Below are positions 31,201-39,600 of a stretch of DNA of 64,000 nucleotides, piece after piece. The notes beneath the pieces are model-generated. The model ran no database searches, was not told the DNA's origin, and worked only from the letters and a program-made list of their open reading frames with translations. The DNA comes from Roseivirga sp. (GTDB taxonomy: Bacteria; Bacteroidota; Bacteroidia; Cytophagales; Cyclobacteriaceae), in assembly GCA_029262895.1 (NCBI GenBank), contig JAJCYM010000069.1, positions 1 through 64,000 of the forward strand, in the 5' to 3' direction. A program made the translations under genes and the position numbers. Position 1 is the first letter of the stretch. Every line of letters starts with the position of its first letter.

Positions 31201-32618
31201 CCATCACCATCTATATCTACAATCCTGGGACTGGCCAGGCCTGCTCTTGCCGGGCTCGGTTGTTGAGACAAAAGCCTGGCTCCATCAAAGGTGCCATCAC
31301 CTCGATTAGGTCTATAGTACCAGCCATCTTCCTGTGTGGTGAGCAATCCGGGAAGCCCCTCGCCTTCCATATCTACCCACTGGTATTGATTTGGGTTTTT
31401 GGGCAATTCAGCACTTGATATAATATGGACTTCATCATCCGGGGGGGCTTCAGTATAAGTAAATGCCAGAGGTGGAAAGGCTTTGCTGCTATAACCGCCT
31501 AATTCAGCTTGTTTATAACCAAGCTGGATGGCTTCTGCTAAGAAAGTACCTAAGGTACTTTCATTATAAAAAAAGTCCGTGCTCTTCACTAACACAGGTT
31601 CTTCGCCTAGCTCATCAAAGTCGTGAAAAACCAACACGCGATCACATAGTCTATAAGTCCTAAGTTCAAACCCACTACGATATGTGCTAAAAGGGTCTTG
31701 CCTTACACGCCAGGGATTGGCATCTGAGAGGCTGGGCGCTTCATCATCATATTGCCCATAGTCAAAGGCTATGGTGAAGTGATAGTCACTATCATCACCA
31801 GCCAGTTTATTGCCATATTGAATTCTGGAAATATACTTATTGCCTAAGGCATAGTCATTCCCCAGCCGGGATTGTTCATGGACAAGACTTGAATCAATGC
31901 CCTCAAGGTTTTCCTGCTCATAACTATAACTGATGCTGTTCCCATGAGCATCGTAGCGCTTTTCAAGGAGCCACTCAAATATGTGGTCTTCTTGAGCAGG
32001 ATCGAAGACCTTTGCCGCTGAACTTTCTCCAAATAGACTGGTCACTCCTTCTCTACTAACCGTCTGCCAATGTACAGCGCCCGACTCTTGATCTTTCCAA
32101 TTTTCTATCCGGGCATATAGTCCCTCAATCCTTGGTCGATATCTGGTAATGAAATAACCATCTTCTTCTCGTTCATCTCTAATCCAGGAGCCTCCATCTT
32201 CCAGTAATACAGGCACTAGATCTTCAGCCTCTGAGAGCAAAAACACATCGCTCTCCTCTGAGTCTTTATATTGCGGTAGGCCCCTAGCTGTTTTGCGCTT
32301 TATTGATGGAACCGAAAGGGACCAACCATAACCAAAAAGACTATTGCCTGAACCGCTATTGTAGCTTACAGACAAACCGGGGGTGAGTGCAGATCTGCCC
32401 GAACTTATGGCTATAGGAATACTCATGGAAGAGGTACCGGTTACCGCATTCGTTTGGAACTTCTCGCCAATACCATTGATCGACCCTCCCCCACTGGGTA
32501 ACTCAATCGAAGGCAGTTGAGCCTGAGTGTCCGACTGGTTAGAGTTTCCAAAAAAATCATCCATAGAAGATGGGGAAGACGTTATGATAATGTTAACGAA
32601 TTCAAAGGTCTTGCGCAA
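25290..32618 (-). CDS. fused Tc toxin TcB-TcC subunit (SpvB/Rhs) with C-terminal toxin domain
   Basis: TcB and TcC form a hollow cocoon that holds a cleaved toxic enzyme, delivered through TcA. Here both are one 2442-residue protein. A SpvB-type N-terminus (about 35-330: LPSGGGSINGIGEKF, GLSVSYNSGSGNSLFGYGWS) leads to a VCBS/FG-GAP propeller (about 410-640: DIDGDGRKELL, DLNGDGYADIL, DMSGDGLTDLV), the TcdB middle domains, YD/Rhs repeats (about 1450-2040) and the Rhs core (YRYTGKERDDTTGLYYYGARYY ... DPSG ... YKYVSNNPINLVDPNGL) ending near residue 2105. The last 336 residues are a variable toxin tail. M19 (codon at 32562-32564) is a likelier start than M1 because the first 18 residues are unlike the family. 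No immunity-like gene lies next to it. Confidence 0.92.
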   Translation of the reverse strand: MRKTFEFVNIIITSSPSSMDDFFGNSNQSDTQAQLPSIELPSGGGSINGIGEKFQTNAVTGTSSMSIPIAISSGRSALTPGLSVSYNSGSGNSLFGYGWSLSVPSIKRKTARGLPQYKDSEESDVFLLSEAEDLVPVLLEDGGSWIRDEREEDGYFITRYRPRIEGLYARIENWKDQESGAVHWQTVSREGVTSLFGESSAAKVFDPAQEDHIFEWLLEKRYDAHGNSISYSYEQENLEGIDSSLVHEQSRLGNDYALGNKYISRIQYGNKLAGDDSDYHFTIAFDYGQYDDEAPSLSDANPWRVRQDPFSTYRSGFELRTYRLCDRVLVFHDFDELGEEPVLVKSTDFFYNESTLGTFLAEAIQLGYKQAELGGYSSKAFPPLAFTYTEAPPDDEVHIISSAELPKNPNQYQWVDMEGEGLPGLLTTQEDGWYYRPNRGDGTFDGARLLSQQPSPARAGLASPRIVDIDGDGRKELLLQGRADGMEGYFDYNQGQWETFKILENQPNINWQDPNMKLIDLNGDGYADILITEDDVLRWFPSKAKSGYDAGEYVPKGHDEEQGPTLVFSDGDSSIYLADMSGDGLTDLVRIKNGEVCYWPNKGYARFGSKIVMSGSPVFDYLELFDQKQIRLGDINGSGMTDILYLGGGNVSYWLNESGNGWGESLAIASFPDVDDLSSVGLVDLLGLGTACLVWNSPLSKDEPNEWQYIDLSGGQKPYLLSTIDNNMGKRTTISYGASTQYYLDDLRAGTPWITPLHFPVQVVASITVEDLISGSRLTTSYKYHHGYYDGIEREFRGFGMVEQTDAESFETYNTGDELDMAPVYTKSWFHTGAYVDQGVISRQYEAEYFDGDAMAAPLADSVIEGADMMSFEATREAYRSLKGRPLRVETYALDGSERQNMPYNVAETNYAVTQIQPHEGLPHAVFHAVGRESLTHHYERELSDPRIQHTFNLEIDEYGHILKTVNIAYPRRSSVSSAYDEQTELKAVAQLNELINNTEDFYLLGVPLQQRSFEVNGFSLETDAYFSWDNISSQLEGLFEDAAILSHNTDFTTGVQSRLLSWTKNYYWLDESTEAQWGEVSALVLGHHTEQVVMSTNYPAEVFGDMVDGNMLNEASYIESDGYWWIPSSIMHYHGATAFYRPYRIEDPFGNLAEIGYDAYNLAIIQSSDALGNTSSAAINYRTLAPWQLVDMNNNTSETISDALGMVIATSSYGSVDGTLKGDSSIGGYEIQSSPNMENVVANPSDYLQEATSFFYYNLEAWSDDQQPPHFVSLWRETHVSDLAEGEDTAIQIQLGYSDGFGRSLQRKVKVDDGPLTETDTTDGERWLVSGRTVYNNKEKPVKQYEPFYSGTHAYQSEEEVGPIGVTPIIYYDPLGRVIRTDTPKGFHSKVEFTSWETHSYDENDTVSDSNYYATHVANGDEESEALINAIAHYNTPTSTVMDVLGRTFLSIQRKEEGGEEHITYTEYDISGNALSITDPRQYAANASRTEEEQVKNFIHQYDLLGNALNTQSADAGESFVLNNVLGNAVHLWNARGYYSQTIYDALHRPKSIYVSGNELDQVVQQMEYGEGETDSSEKNLNGQMVRHYDQAGLLENELFDFKGAVLSTSRTLRSKYKTEVDWDDPSTVDMEAERFTTTMVYDAMGRVVEQIKPDGSITTPEYHQMGLLKSVSVQLQNESMSTAFIENITYDAKGQRNGITYGNGVQTSYAYEAETFRLTDLLTTRQEESGSITTLQDIHYVYDPVGNIVKITDASHQTIFTANQEVEAANDFVYDALYQLTQATGRQHLGLSKTDYQSSWEDYKGSHHASINDSQQLRGYIRNYSYDNAGNLTQIQHVGENAFTRQMTVAETSNRAITDEMDTSVDVDSYFDAAGNMIQLEHLEAIAWNYRNNIASVTIIERDTENDAEYYVYDSSGQRLRKVKETHNANGDLLWKEEKLYVAGLELKRRYQGNSETIRDERYSHHISDNARRIAIAYYWTLSSDSTVTINTNKLHYQLDNHLGSASLELDISGQIISYEEYFPFGGTAFTTGANESEVKLKEYRYTGKERDDTTGLYYYGARYYATWMGRWLSPDPSGPADGLNIYKYVSNNPINLVDPNGLQEAPPPMSEAQKSAWNYAEAQGYSDESVDNLISVIESERAESGRDFLTRQTALEYATVRGSAAVHQWEQGNYLSALGHGTAGIIESFGYTALGDTNTGTAGNVAFEVATAGVGHKVGQLMDSSRTGQVSLSFREGRGSNPAGHVVGHSRVGTKVDETAEEAWTHLRVPAEGREMMSGGGLVKSGDTLVESVPRPNPKTTKIVDVAVTPEQAKAAQRVADNAVESGSVGPYEFLANDCATYACADVLGAAGVPTLPVGTPATHYVTTKVYAGLTAPGTTGTLLAVASVPSVGMWLNDDPSFDSSDPSNYSTFEEFSGAQVGPYSYEYLMETWTNVHGR
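25293..26300 (-). other. variable C-terminal toxin tail of TcC, probable permuted papain-like enzyme
   Basis: Residues about 2107-2442, after the DPNGL end of the Rhs core, where TcC proteins cleave themselves. The segment has a His-containing strand (GHVVGHS, H2248 and H2252) followed about 90 residues later by FLANDCATYACADVLGAAGV with C2342. His before Cys, and the helix N-C-A-T-[FY]-A-x-D-V-L-x-A-A-G, are what circularly permuted NlpC/P60 (LRAT-like) cysteine enzymes show. The target (protein, lipid or peptide amide) cannot be told from sequence. The fold call is an inference. Confidence 0.5.
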
Positions 32619-33042
32619 GACGTTTTGAATATTTTTAATACTCTATAAATTATATATATAATTATAAATAGTTTCAACTCTTGATATCAAAATATTTATC
32701 TTAATTATATTACAATATTTAATTGTATTTGTTCCTATCTGAGCAGACGATGCTGCCTCAAACCTGATCAGTTTGCATCATTTCCGATTTCCTTTGGTCA
32801 GAGGTAACGAGCGCTTCATCTAAATAACACGACCTCTTTGACTCTCTTTACCACCGCAATCTTAATACCCACTTAGTTTCTCCCAAAGGGATATTTTTAG
32901 CAAAAAGTATGATTTTCATCCAATAGGGTTAGAGGCTGTTATCAGGAAGAAAAAGAAAGGATAATGGTACACCGGAATAGTACACCGAAAAGCATAAAAA
33001 AAAAGCTGATCTCTTAAGATATTGAGAAACAACCTTTTAGAT

Positions 33043-33059
33043 GTGGAGTGTATTGGATT
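33043..33059 (-). repeat. 17-bp copy of the tRNA-Val 3' end
   Basis: GTGGAGTGTATTGGATT is identical to 33192-33208, which covers the acceptor strand, most of the T-arm 3' side and the discriminator base of tRNA-Val. A further match TTCGAACCA (33124-33132) equals 33207-33215 in the tRNA, after a 64-base interruption. This looks like a broken second tRNA end or a former attachment site. Confidence 0.6.
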
Positions 33060-33161
33060 ACTCATACCCGCAAGCATGCCGCACTTCCCTTCGTGAACCT
33101 CCTCCGCTTTAGGCGGACTCGGTTTCGAACCAGTTGGTTCTCATCCAATAAAATCTTAACC

Positions 33162-33188
33162 AAAAAACCACCCTCTGGGTGGTTTTGG
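33162..33188 (-). terminator. intrinsic terminator after tRNA-Val
   Basis: On the minus strand AAAACCACCC-AGA-GGGTGGTTTTTT forms a 10-bp stem with a 3-nt loop and a T-run. It begins a few bases after the tRNA 3' end. Confidence 0.85.
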
Positions 33189-33192
33189 AAAG

Positions 33193-33267
33193 TGGAGTGT
33201 ATTGGATTCGAACCAACGACCCCCGCCCTGTCAAGGCGGTGCTCTAAACCAACTGAGCTAACACTCC
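33193..33267 (-). tRNA. tRNA-Val (anticodon GAC)
   Basis: The minus-strand sequence of 75 bases folds into a cloverleaf: a 7-bp acceptor stem (GGAGTGT with ACACTCC), D-arm AGCTCAGTTGGTTTAGAGC, anticodon stem CCGCC/GGCGG with loop TTGACAG (anticodon GAC), and T-arm GTTGG-TTCGAAT-CCAAT. The discriminator base is A and CCA is not encoded. An intrinsic terminator follows. Confidence 0.93.
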
Positions 33268-33419
33268 ATTCAACAGGGCTCCGCTGTGGCTGCAATATTA
33301 TAAAATTTTAACAACTATCCTCTTCTTTTAGCCGGTGCCATCTTTAGGTATTAGAAGTGACATAATAAAGCCTGTTTTCTGCAATTTGAATAGGATTATT
33401 TTATGTTAATCCTTTTCTT

Positions 33420-33427
33420 TAACTTTG
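33420..33427 (+). promoter_or_regulatory. possible -7 element of the giant repeat gene
   Basis: TAACTTTG matches TAnnTTTG exactly. The nearest TTG upstream (33386-33388) is 31 bases away, more than the usual spacing, so the -33 element is weak or absent. It predicts a leader of about 190 bases before the ATG at 33631. Confidence 0.4.
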
Positions 33428-33474
33428 CCTGACACCTCGAACTAACACTTTTTAAGTGTTACCAATACTGTTTT

Positions 33475-33507
33475 GAAAATTACGCCTCCTTAGGGCAGGC
33501 TAATTTC
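33475..33507 (+). other. leader hairpin before the giant repeat gene
   Basis: GAAAATTA (33475-33482) pairs with TAATTTC (33501-33507) and GCCT (33484-33487) with AGGC (33497-33500), with one bulged base, giving an 11-bp interrupted stem. A simpler hairpin AACACTT-TTT-AAGTGTT lies just before it (33444-33460). They may be a stability or attenuation element. No known riboswitch is recognised. Confidence 0.35.
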
Positions 33508-33630
33508 AACACGTTTTATCTGTACATGTTTTAATTTTTGTTTGATTGAATCTCGTTTTCATAACGCAGTGGTGTGATTGTGCCTTCCAAGATTCATTCA
33601 GCTTTAGAACTTGAACAACAACCTAACTAA

Positions 33631-36600
33631 ATGAGCATTACCCTAAGTGCTAAGCCTCTGCTATTGGCAGTGGCTGGTATTCTTTATTTTACCAACCTGT
33701 CTTTGGGTCAGAACTTCACCAATGTGGCTGGCAATGGTCAGGATGCCTCTGATATAAGACGGGATAAAGCGGGCGGCTTTGCCTTTGTTGATTATGACCT
33801 CGATGGTGATTTGGATTTACTGCTCAATTCAGATGAGACCAACTCTAATAGGAGATCCTACCTGTTCAGAAACGACAATGGGGTATTTATAGACGTGACC
33901 AGCAGTGTGGCTCCTAATCTGAAGGATACACGAACTGAACGCAGTGCCATCTGGGGAGATTTCAATAATGATGGTTTTCCGGATTTTGCCGTCAATGCCA
34001 GTGATCGAATCACTATTTTCCAAAACAATTCCGGAAGTAGCTTCTCGGTAATTCAGACGATTACCTCATTGACAAATGGGCTCAATGTGGAAGGTCTAGG
34101 TTGGATGGATTATGATAACGATGGCTTTTTAGACCTCATTATCGAAAATCACGACTCCGGTATCGATATCATGAAAAATGATGGGGCTTCTGTATCTGGC
34201 AATAGGTTCGATCAGGTAACACAAAACAATGTAGGGGCTTCAGGAACGGGAGCCGGGGGAATCGGACTCCCTCAGAATGGTTCCTCTACTGGTGATTATA
34301 TGACCGTGGTCGATATCAATAATGACGGCTTCATGGACATCATTGCCAGGAAAGAAGGCACCTCTACTTCCTCAAATGCTGACAACAACAATTACGACCT
34401 GTTTCTCAATGATGGGGATGGCACATTCACCTTCAACACCTCTTTCAATGAAGATGCCGATAATGGCAATAAGGGAGCGATAGCTGTAGCCGATTTTGAT
34501 GGTGATGGAGACTTTGATTTCATCTGGGGACCAGGCTCTACCAGTAACACACCCACGCTCTATCAACAGACTTCTTCGGGCGTTTTTGCCGCTGTGAGTA
34601 ATCCTTTTGTTCGATCGAACAGCAGTGCTCTGAGTGATTCAGGCATTGACGGTATTGCTACTGGTGACATTGACAATGATGGCGATATTGATGTTTTCTT
34701 TGGGGATGCCAGTGGAGATGGCTACCTCATGCTGAACAATACTGCCAGCGGAGCATTCCTTTTCAATCAGCCAACCAATAACAACGGGCTTCAAGTCGGT
34801 GACGATACCCAGGCAGTGGCCTTCGTGGATTATGACAATGATGGTGATTTGGATGTATACGTTAATATAGACAATGATCGCAATCAGCTTTGGCAGAATG
34901 ATCTTATCGGAAGTGGCAGCGAAGTAGCTACCAGTGGTTTTGCCGATAACTATTTAAATGTAATTCCTCAATTAGATTTAGGAAGTGGAAATACCCGAAG
35001 TGCTTTGGGTGCAACCGTTGTACTAAAAGATTGCGCTGGCACCATCCTCTCCCCTATTCAGGAGGTAAATGGAGGAACTGGTCTCGGTAAGCAAGACAGT
35101 CCTATTCTCCATTTTGGTTTACCAAATGGGCCGAGCGCCTCTTACATCGTCAGTGTTTCATTCCTCTCAAGTGGGGGATCAAGAACGGTAGTGGAGCAGA
35201 CTGTGACTCCTTCTGGCCTCGCTGCATTGAACCTTGGCTCCTCCACATTGGAGTACGAACAGACTATTATTATTAATAATACAAATGCCACAAGCATTTC
35301 TTGTAATACCCCTCCCGTTCTGGATTTGGATGCAAGCGGAGCTGGCACCGGTTTTACCACAAGCTTTACTGAAAATGGTGGGCCGGTTAACATCACTGAT
35401 ACGGATGTTTCCGTAACTGACGTGGAAGATGCCAACATGGCGAGTGCAACGATCACCTTGACCAATCGTCCTGACGGTGCTTTGGAAAGCCTTACAGTAA
35501 ACGGTGCCTTACCTGCAGGCATCACTGCCGGTGTTTATAACAGTACTACTGGCGTACTGACTTTGACTGGTTCAGCTTCTCTAGCTGATTATCAAACGGC
35601 TCTTGAGCAAATCCAATACGCCAACACAGATGTGGCCCCGGATGAAACCGCTAGAACTATTACAGTGGTAGTCAATGATGGAACAGAAAATAGCAATACG
35701 GCCACTTCCACAATCTCAGTAACAGGAATCAATTCTGTTCCAGTCATTGATCTCAACGGTGCTGCTGCAGGCACAGGATTTTCGGGAGCATTTACCGAAG
35801 GTGCAGGAGCAGTTGCCATTGCAGGTGGAGATATTTCAGTGACAGATACGGATGACACAAACATTGAAAGTGTCACCATTACGCTAACCAATATCCTGGA
35901 CGGAGCTGACGAATCGTTCAGTGTAAATGGTGCATTACCCGCTGGCATTACCGCCAGTGCCTACAATAGTACCACAGGTGTATTGACCCTGACTGGTTCC
36001 ACCTCATTAGCAGCCTATCAAACGGCTATTCAACAAATCGAATACAACAATTCGAATGGAGACCCGGCTGATGATAATAGACTCATTACCATTTTGGTAA
36101 ATGATGGAAACGACAATAGCGCAACGGCAACCAGCACCATCTCAGTGGCAAAAGTGAACAGTGCACCTGCCTTGGATTTGGATGGAAGCGCTGGAGGAAA
36201 TGATTTTGCAGCCTCTTTCACCATTGGAGGTTTCCCAAGCCCTATTGCTGATAGTGATGCCACCATCACGGATGCGGATGATACCAACATAGAGAGTGCC
36301 ACGATCACGCTAACCAATATATTGGATGGTGCCAATGAGTCCCTTAGAATATTAGGAGCTTTACCTGGTGGTATTACAGCCAGTAGCTATGATTCGGGAA
36401 CGGGGGTAATCACCCTAACTGGTTCCGGAACACTTGCCAGCTATCAAACAGCATTGAATCAGATCGTTTATGACAATACCGATGGCACACCGGATTTAAC
36501 AGCAAGATCAATCACTGTTGTAGTGAATGATGGAGATGACAGCAGCAATACCGCAACCACTACATTGAGTCTGTTCTCTGCCGCCAACCTAACTGGTTGT

Positions 36601-39600
36601 GAAACTGTTGGTGCTGGGGGAAATAGCTCATTCGCCTATGCAGCCATTTCCAGTACCAGTGGTTCTGGTCTGAACGAAACAATTACCTATTCATCCATCG
36701 GCACGCAAGGGGTGACAACTGTCGACATGCGTGTGACTTCTACGGCACAAAGTAATACAGCAACTAATCACGGGCTTAGTGTCAGTGGAGACAACGCCAG
36801 TCTTTCACTAAACACAGCTTCCGATGTGACTTTATTATATGAGTTCTTCGAAACAGGGACCACTACTCCCATTAGCGTGAGTTTTGCTTTTCTCGTCAGT
36901 GATTTAGATGGAGTGAGTGGAGCAGCCGGTGAGACATTCACCATGAACACCTCAGATATTGCTGGCTTTACGACCGCCTCAACATCTAATGTACTCACAA
37001 CACTTAACGGAAGTACTTTGAGCTTTTCCGGAACACAAACTCAGGGCTCATCTGATGAGGCGGCAATTGTACAGATCAACATTGTTTCGAAAACCTCCTT
37101 CAGCATTACTTACAGCGGTGGCGCATTCACTTCTGGTTCCCGCGATTTCACATTAGATGCTAATGGCGATCTGACATTTACCAGCCCTGTTTGTGGCCCT
37201 CCATTTGTTGACTTGGATGGAGACAATTCCTCTACTGATATCAACAATGGCTTTATCACCGCTTTCTCATTAGGAGGCACTGCCATTCCGATAGCAGATA
37301 CTGATGCCACCGTAAATGATCTGAATGACGTTGAAATTACTGGCGCCACCATTACCCTGACAACCCGGCCTGACGGTACTGACGAGACTTTGCGTGCATT
37401 TGGCACACTACCCACAGGAATCACAGCAAGCAGCTATAATTCCTCAACAGGTGTCATCACCTTGAGTGGAACGGCTTCCAAATCAGACTATGCCACTGCG
37501 TTGAATCAAATTGTATATGAAAACACGGCAAGTTCACTGACTACCTCAGATCGTACAGTGACTGTAACGGTCACAGATGGCACAAGCACTAGCCGAGTTT
37601 CTACCACCACGATTGGCATCGACAATACTCCGGTTTGTTCTACCATACCTACTCAATTCTTTACCTCCTCAAGTCTTTCCTCCGGAACTGACTTACAAGA
37701 AGGAGCAATCTATCGATACACCACAACTACCACGGGGGTAGATGCCTTGATTGAAATTGTTGATATCAATAACGCGGTGATTGGAGAGCTTGATGCTACG
37801 GCTAATGGAGAAGCTCGTGCGTTCCAGCCAACCATCAGGGTTGACAATGCAAATGTCAATAGTGGAACAGGGTTTGTAGATTTCAAATTCACATTTGTGA
37901 TTTCTGGGACAACAACTCCTGTTCAACAAACTGAATTCAGAACAACCTTTGCAGATATTGATGCCTCAAGCAGTGGAAGAAAGGAATTCGTTGGAGTAAA
38001 AACAGGTCAGATCTTTTTGGAAAGTGATACAAGGTTAACGAGAACATTCGAGGACCCATTCATCGTTTTTCGACCTACCGACAACACAGGGCTTGCCGGA
38101 GTCAACAACACGGAGGCCAGAAATATGGTGCATCTCAAGCATGAAAACGTTTCTCAGGTAGAATTCAGAATGGGAGTCTCAGGTGAAACAAGCACTTCTC
38201 CTCAATTAAGACTGTTCTCATCAGATTTTAGTGCCTGTCTGGTACTGAACTTTAATAATATCGTCAGAACACCTGAGAGTGCTGATAAGACGGTTAACGT
38301 AGACGAAGATGGTACCTTAGCCTTTGCCACAACAGATTTTGCATTTACTGACGATGATGGTCATGGCTTTTCAGCGGTAATCATTGCAAGCCTTCCTGCT
38401 GTTGGAACCCTGTTCTATAATGGTGTAGCGGTTAGCGCTTCAGACATCACAAACGAAACTAATTTTCCTGATCGTACGCTTTTCACTTATCAACCAGTAG
38501 CTGACGAAAACGGCACTTCCTATGCCAGTTTCCAATTCAAAGTGATGGACAATTCAGGGGATGCAGGAACAGAAATCAGTACCAATTATACAATGACAAT
38601 TGATGTAAATGATGTAAATGATCTACCAACCACTGATGACATAACTTCTGCCACAGCAATAAGAAGTGATGGAGTCGGCAGCGCTATTGATGATTTCACA
38701 GGAGCTGATAGTGATGGAACGGTGGTTGCCTTTGTAATCAAAACATTACCAGATCCGGCACATGGCATTTTAACCTTATCTGATGGCACACCAATAACAG
38801 CAGGACAGGAACTAACAGTGGCAGAAGCGGCAGGATTACTCTTTGATCCAACGGGTACCTACAATGGCCCAGCCACTTTTACCTATGCTGCTAAGGACGA
38901 TGATGGAGGAGAGGACGCTTCACCCGCAACATTTACAATCAATATTTCTAACACTCCTCCCGATACAAATGATATTACTAACACGGCATCAATTGCTTCA
39001 GGGCAGGCCGGAGTAGATATTGACGATTTAACCGGAACTGATGCGGATGGAACAGTTACAGCATTTATCATTAATACACTTCCTACAACCAATCAGGGTG
39101 TATTGACATTATCTGACGGAACTCCAATAACAGTTGGTCAGGAACTGACCGTAGCGGAAGCCAATGGTTTAAGGTTTGACCCCGTGTCAGGATTTAACGG
39201 CCCTGCTTCTTTCTCATTCTCATCAAAAGACAATGATGGTGATACTGACAGTACACCAGCCACCTATGTCTTGAACATAGGAATTGATACAGATTTGGAC
39301 GGTATCAGCGATGAAAATGACCTTGATGATGACAATGATGGTATCCCCGATAGTGAAGAATGTCCACCAATCTTGAATGGCAGCTTTGAACTACCAGGCG
39401 ACAACCTTTTCGGAGGAGCAACCACATTTAAAGTTATTGCACAAAATGAAGTACAGGGTTGGGGAACAACTGCCACTGATGGTAAAATCGAAATTTGGAG
39501 AACAGGGTTTAATGGCGTGCCAGCCTCAGTTGGTGATTTCTTTATTGAATTGAACGCCAACCAGGTAGCAGACATGTTTCAGGAAATTAACGTTGCAGCG

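Larger units (their letters stand above)
32619..33192. other. intergenic region between the Tc operon and tRNA-Val
   Basis: 574 bases, very AT-rich at 32630-32740. It should contain the promoter of the Tc operon, but no clean TAnnTTTG/TTG pair is seen. A short repeat GTACACCG occurs twice near 32968-32990. The right part holds a partial copy of the tRNA 3' end (33043-33059), a hairpin around TCCGC-TTTA-GGCGGA (33105-33120) and the tRNA terminator. No protein gene is supported here. Confidence 0.6.
33268..33630. other. intergenic region upstream of the giant repeat protein
   Basis: 363 bases separating the divergent tRNA and giant gene. It contains a -7-like element (33420-33427) and two hairpins (33444-33460 and 33475-33507), which would fall in a leader of roughly 190 bases. 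No protein-coding frame is supported. Confidence 0.6.

Noticed and set aside
16173-33192. Insertion sequence or phage genes bordering the Tc locus
   Set aside because: No transposase, integrase or terminal inverted repeat was found in the window. Only the partial tRNA copy hints at integration.
33048-33311. Open frames on both strands across the tRNA-Val (87 and 77 codons, with GFEPTTPALS- and VGSNPIHSTF-like peptides)
   Set aside because: They are translations of the tRNA gene and its terminator. Such peptides are well-known annotation artefacts of tRNA loci.
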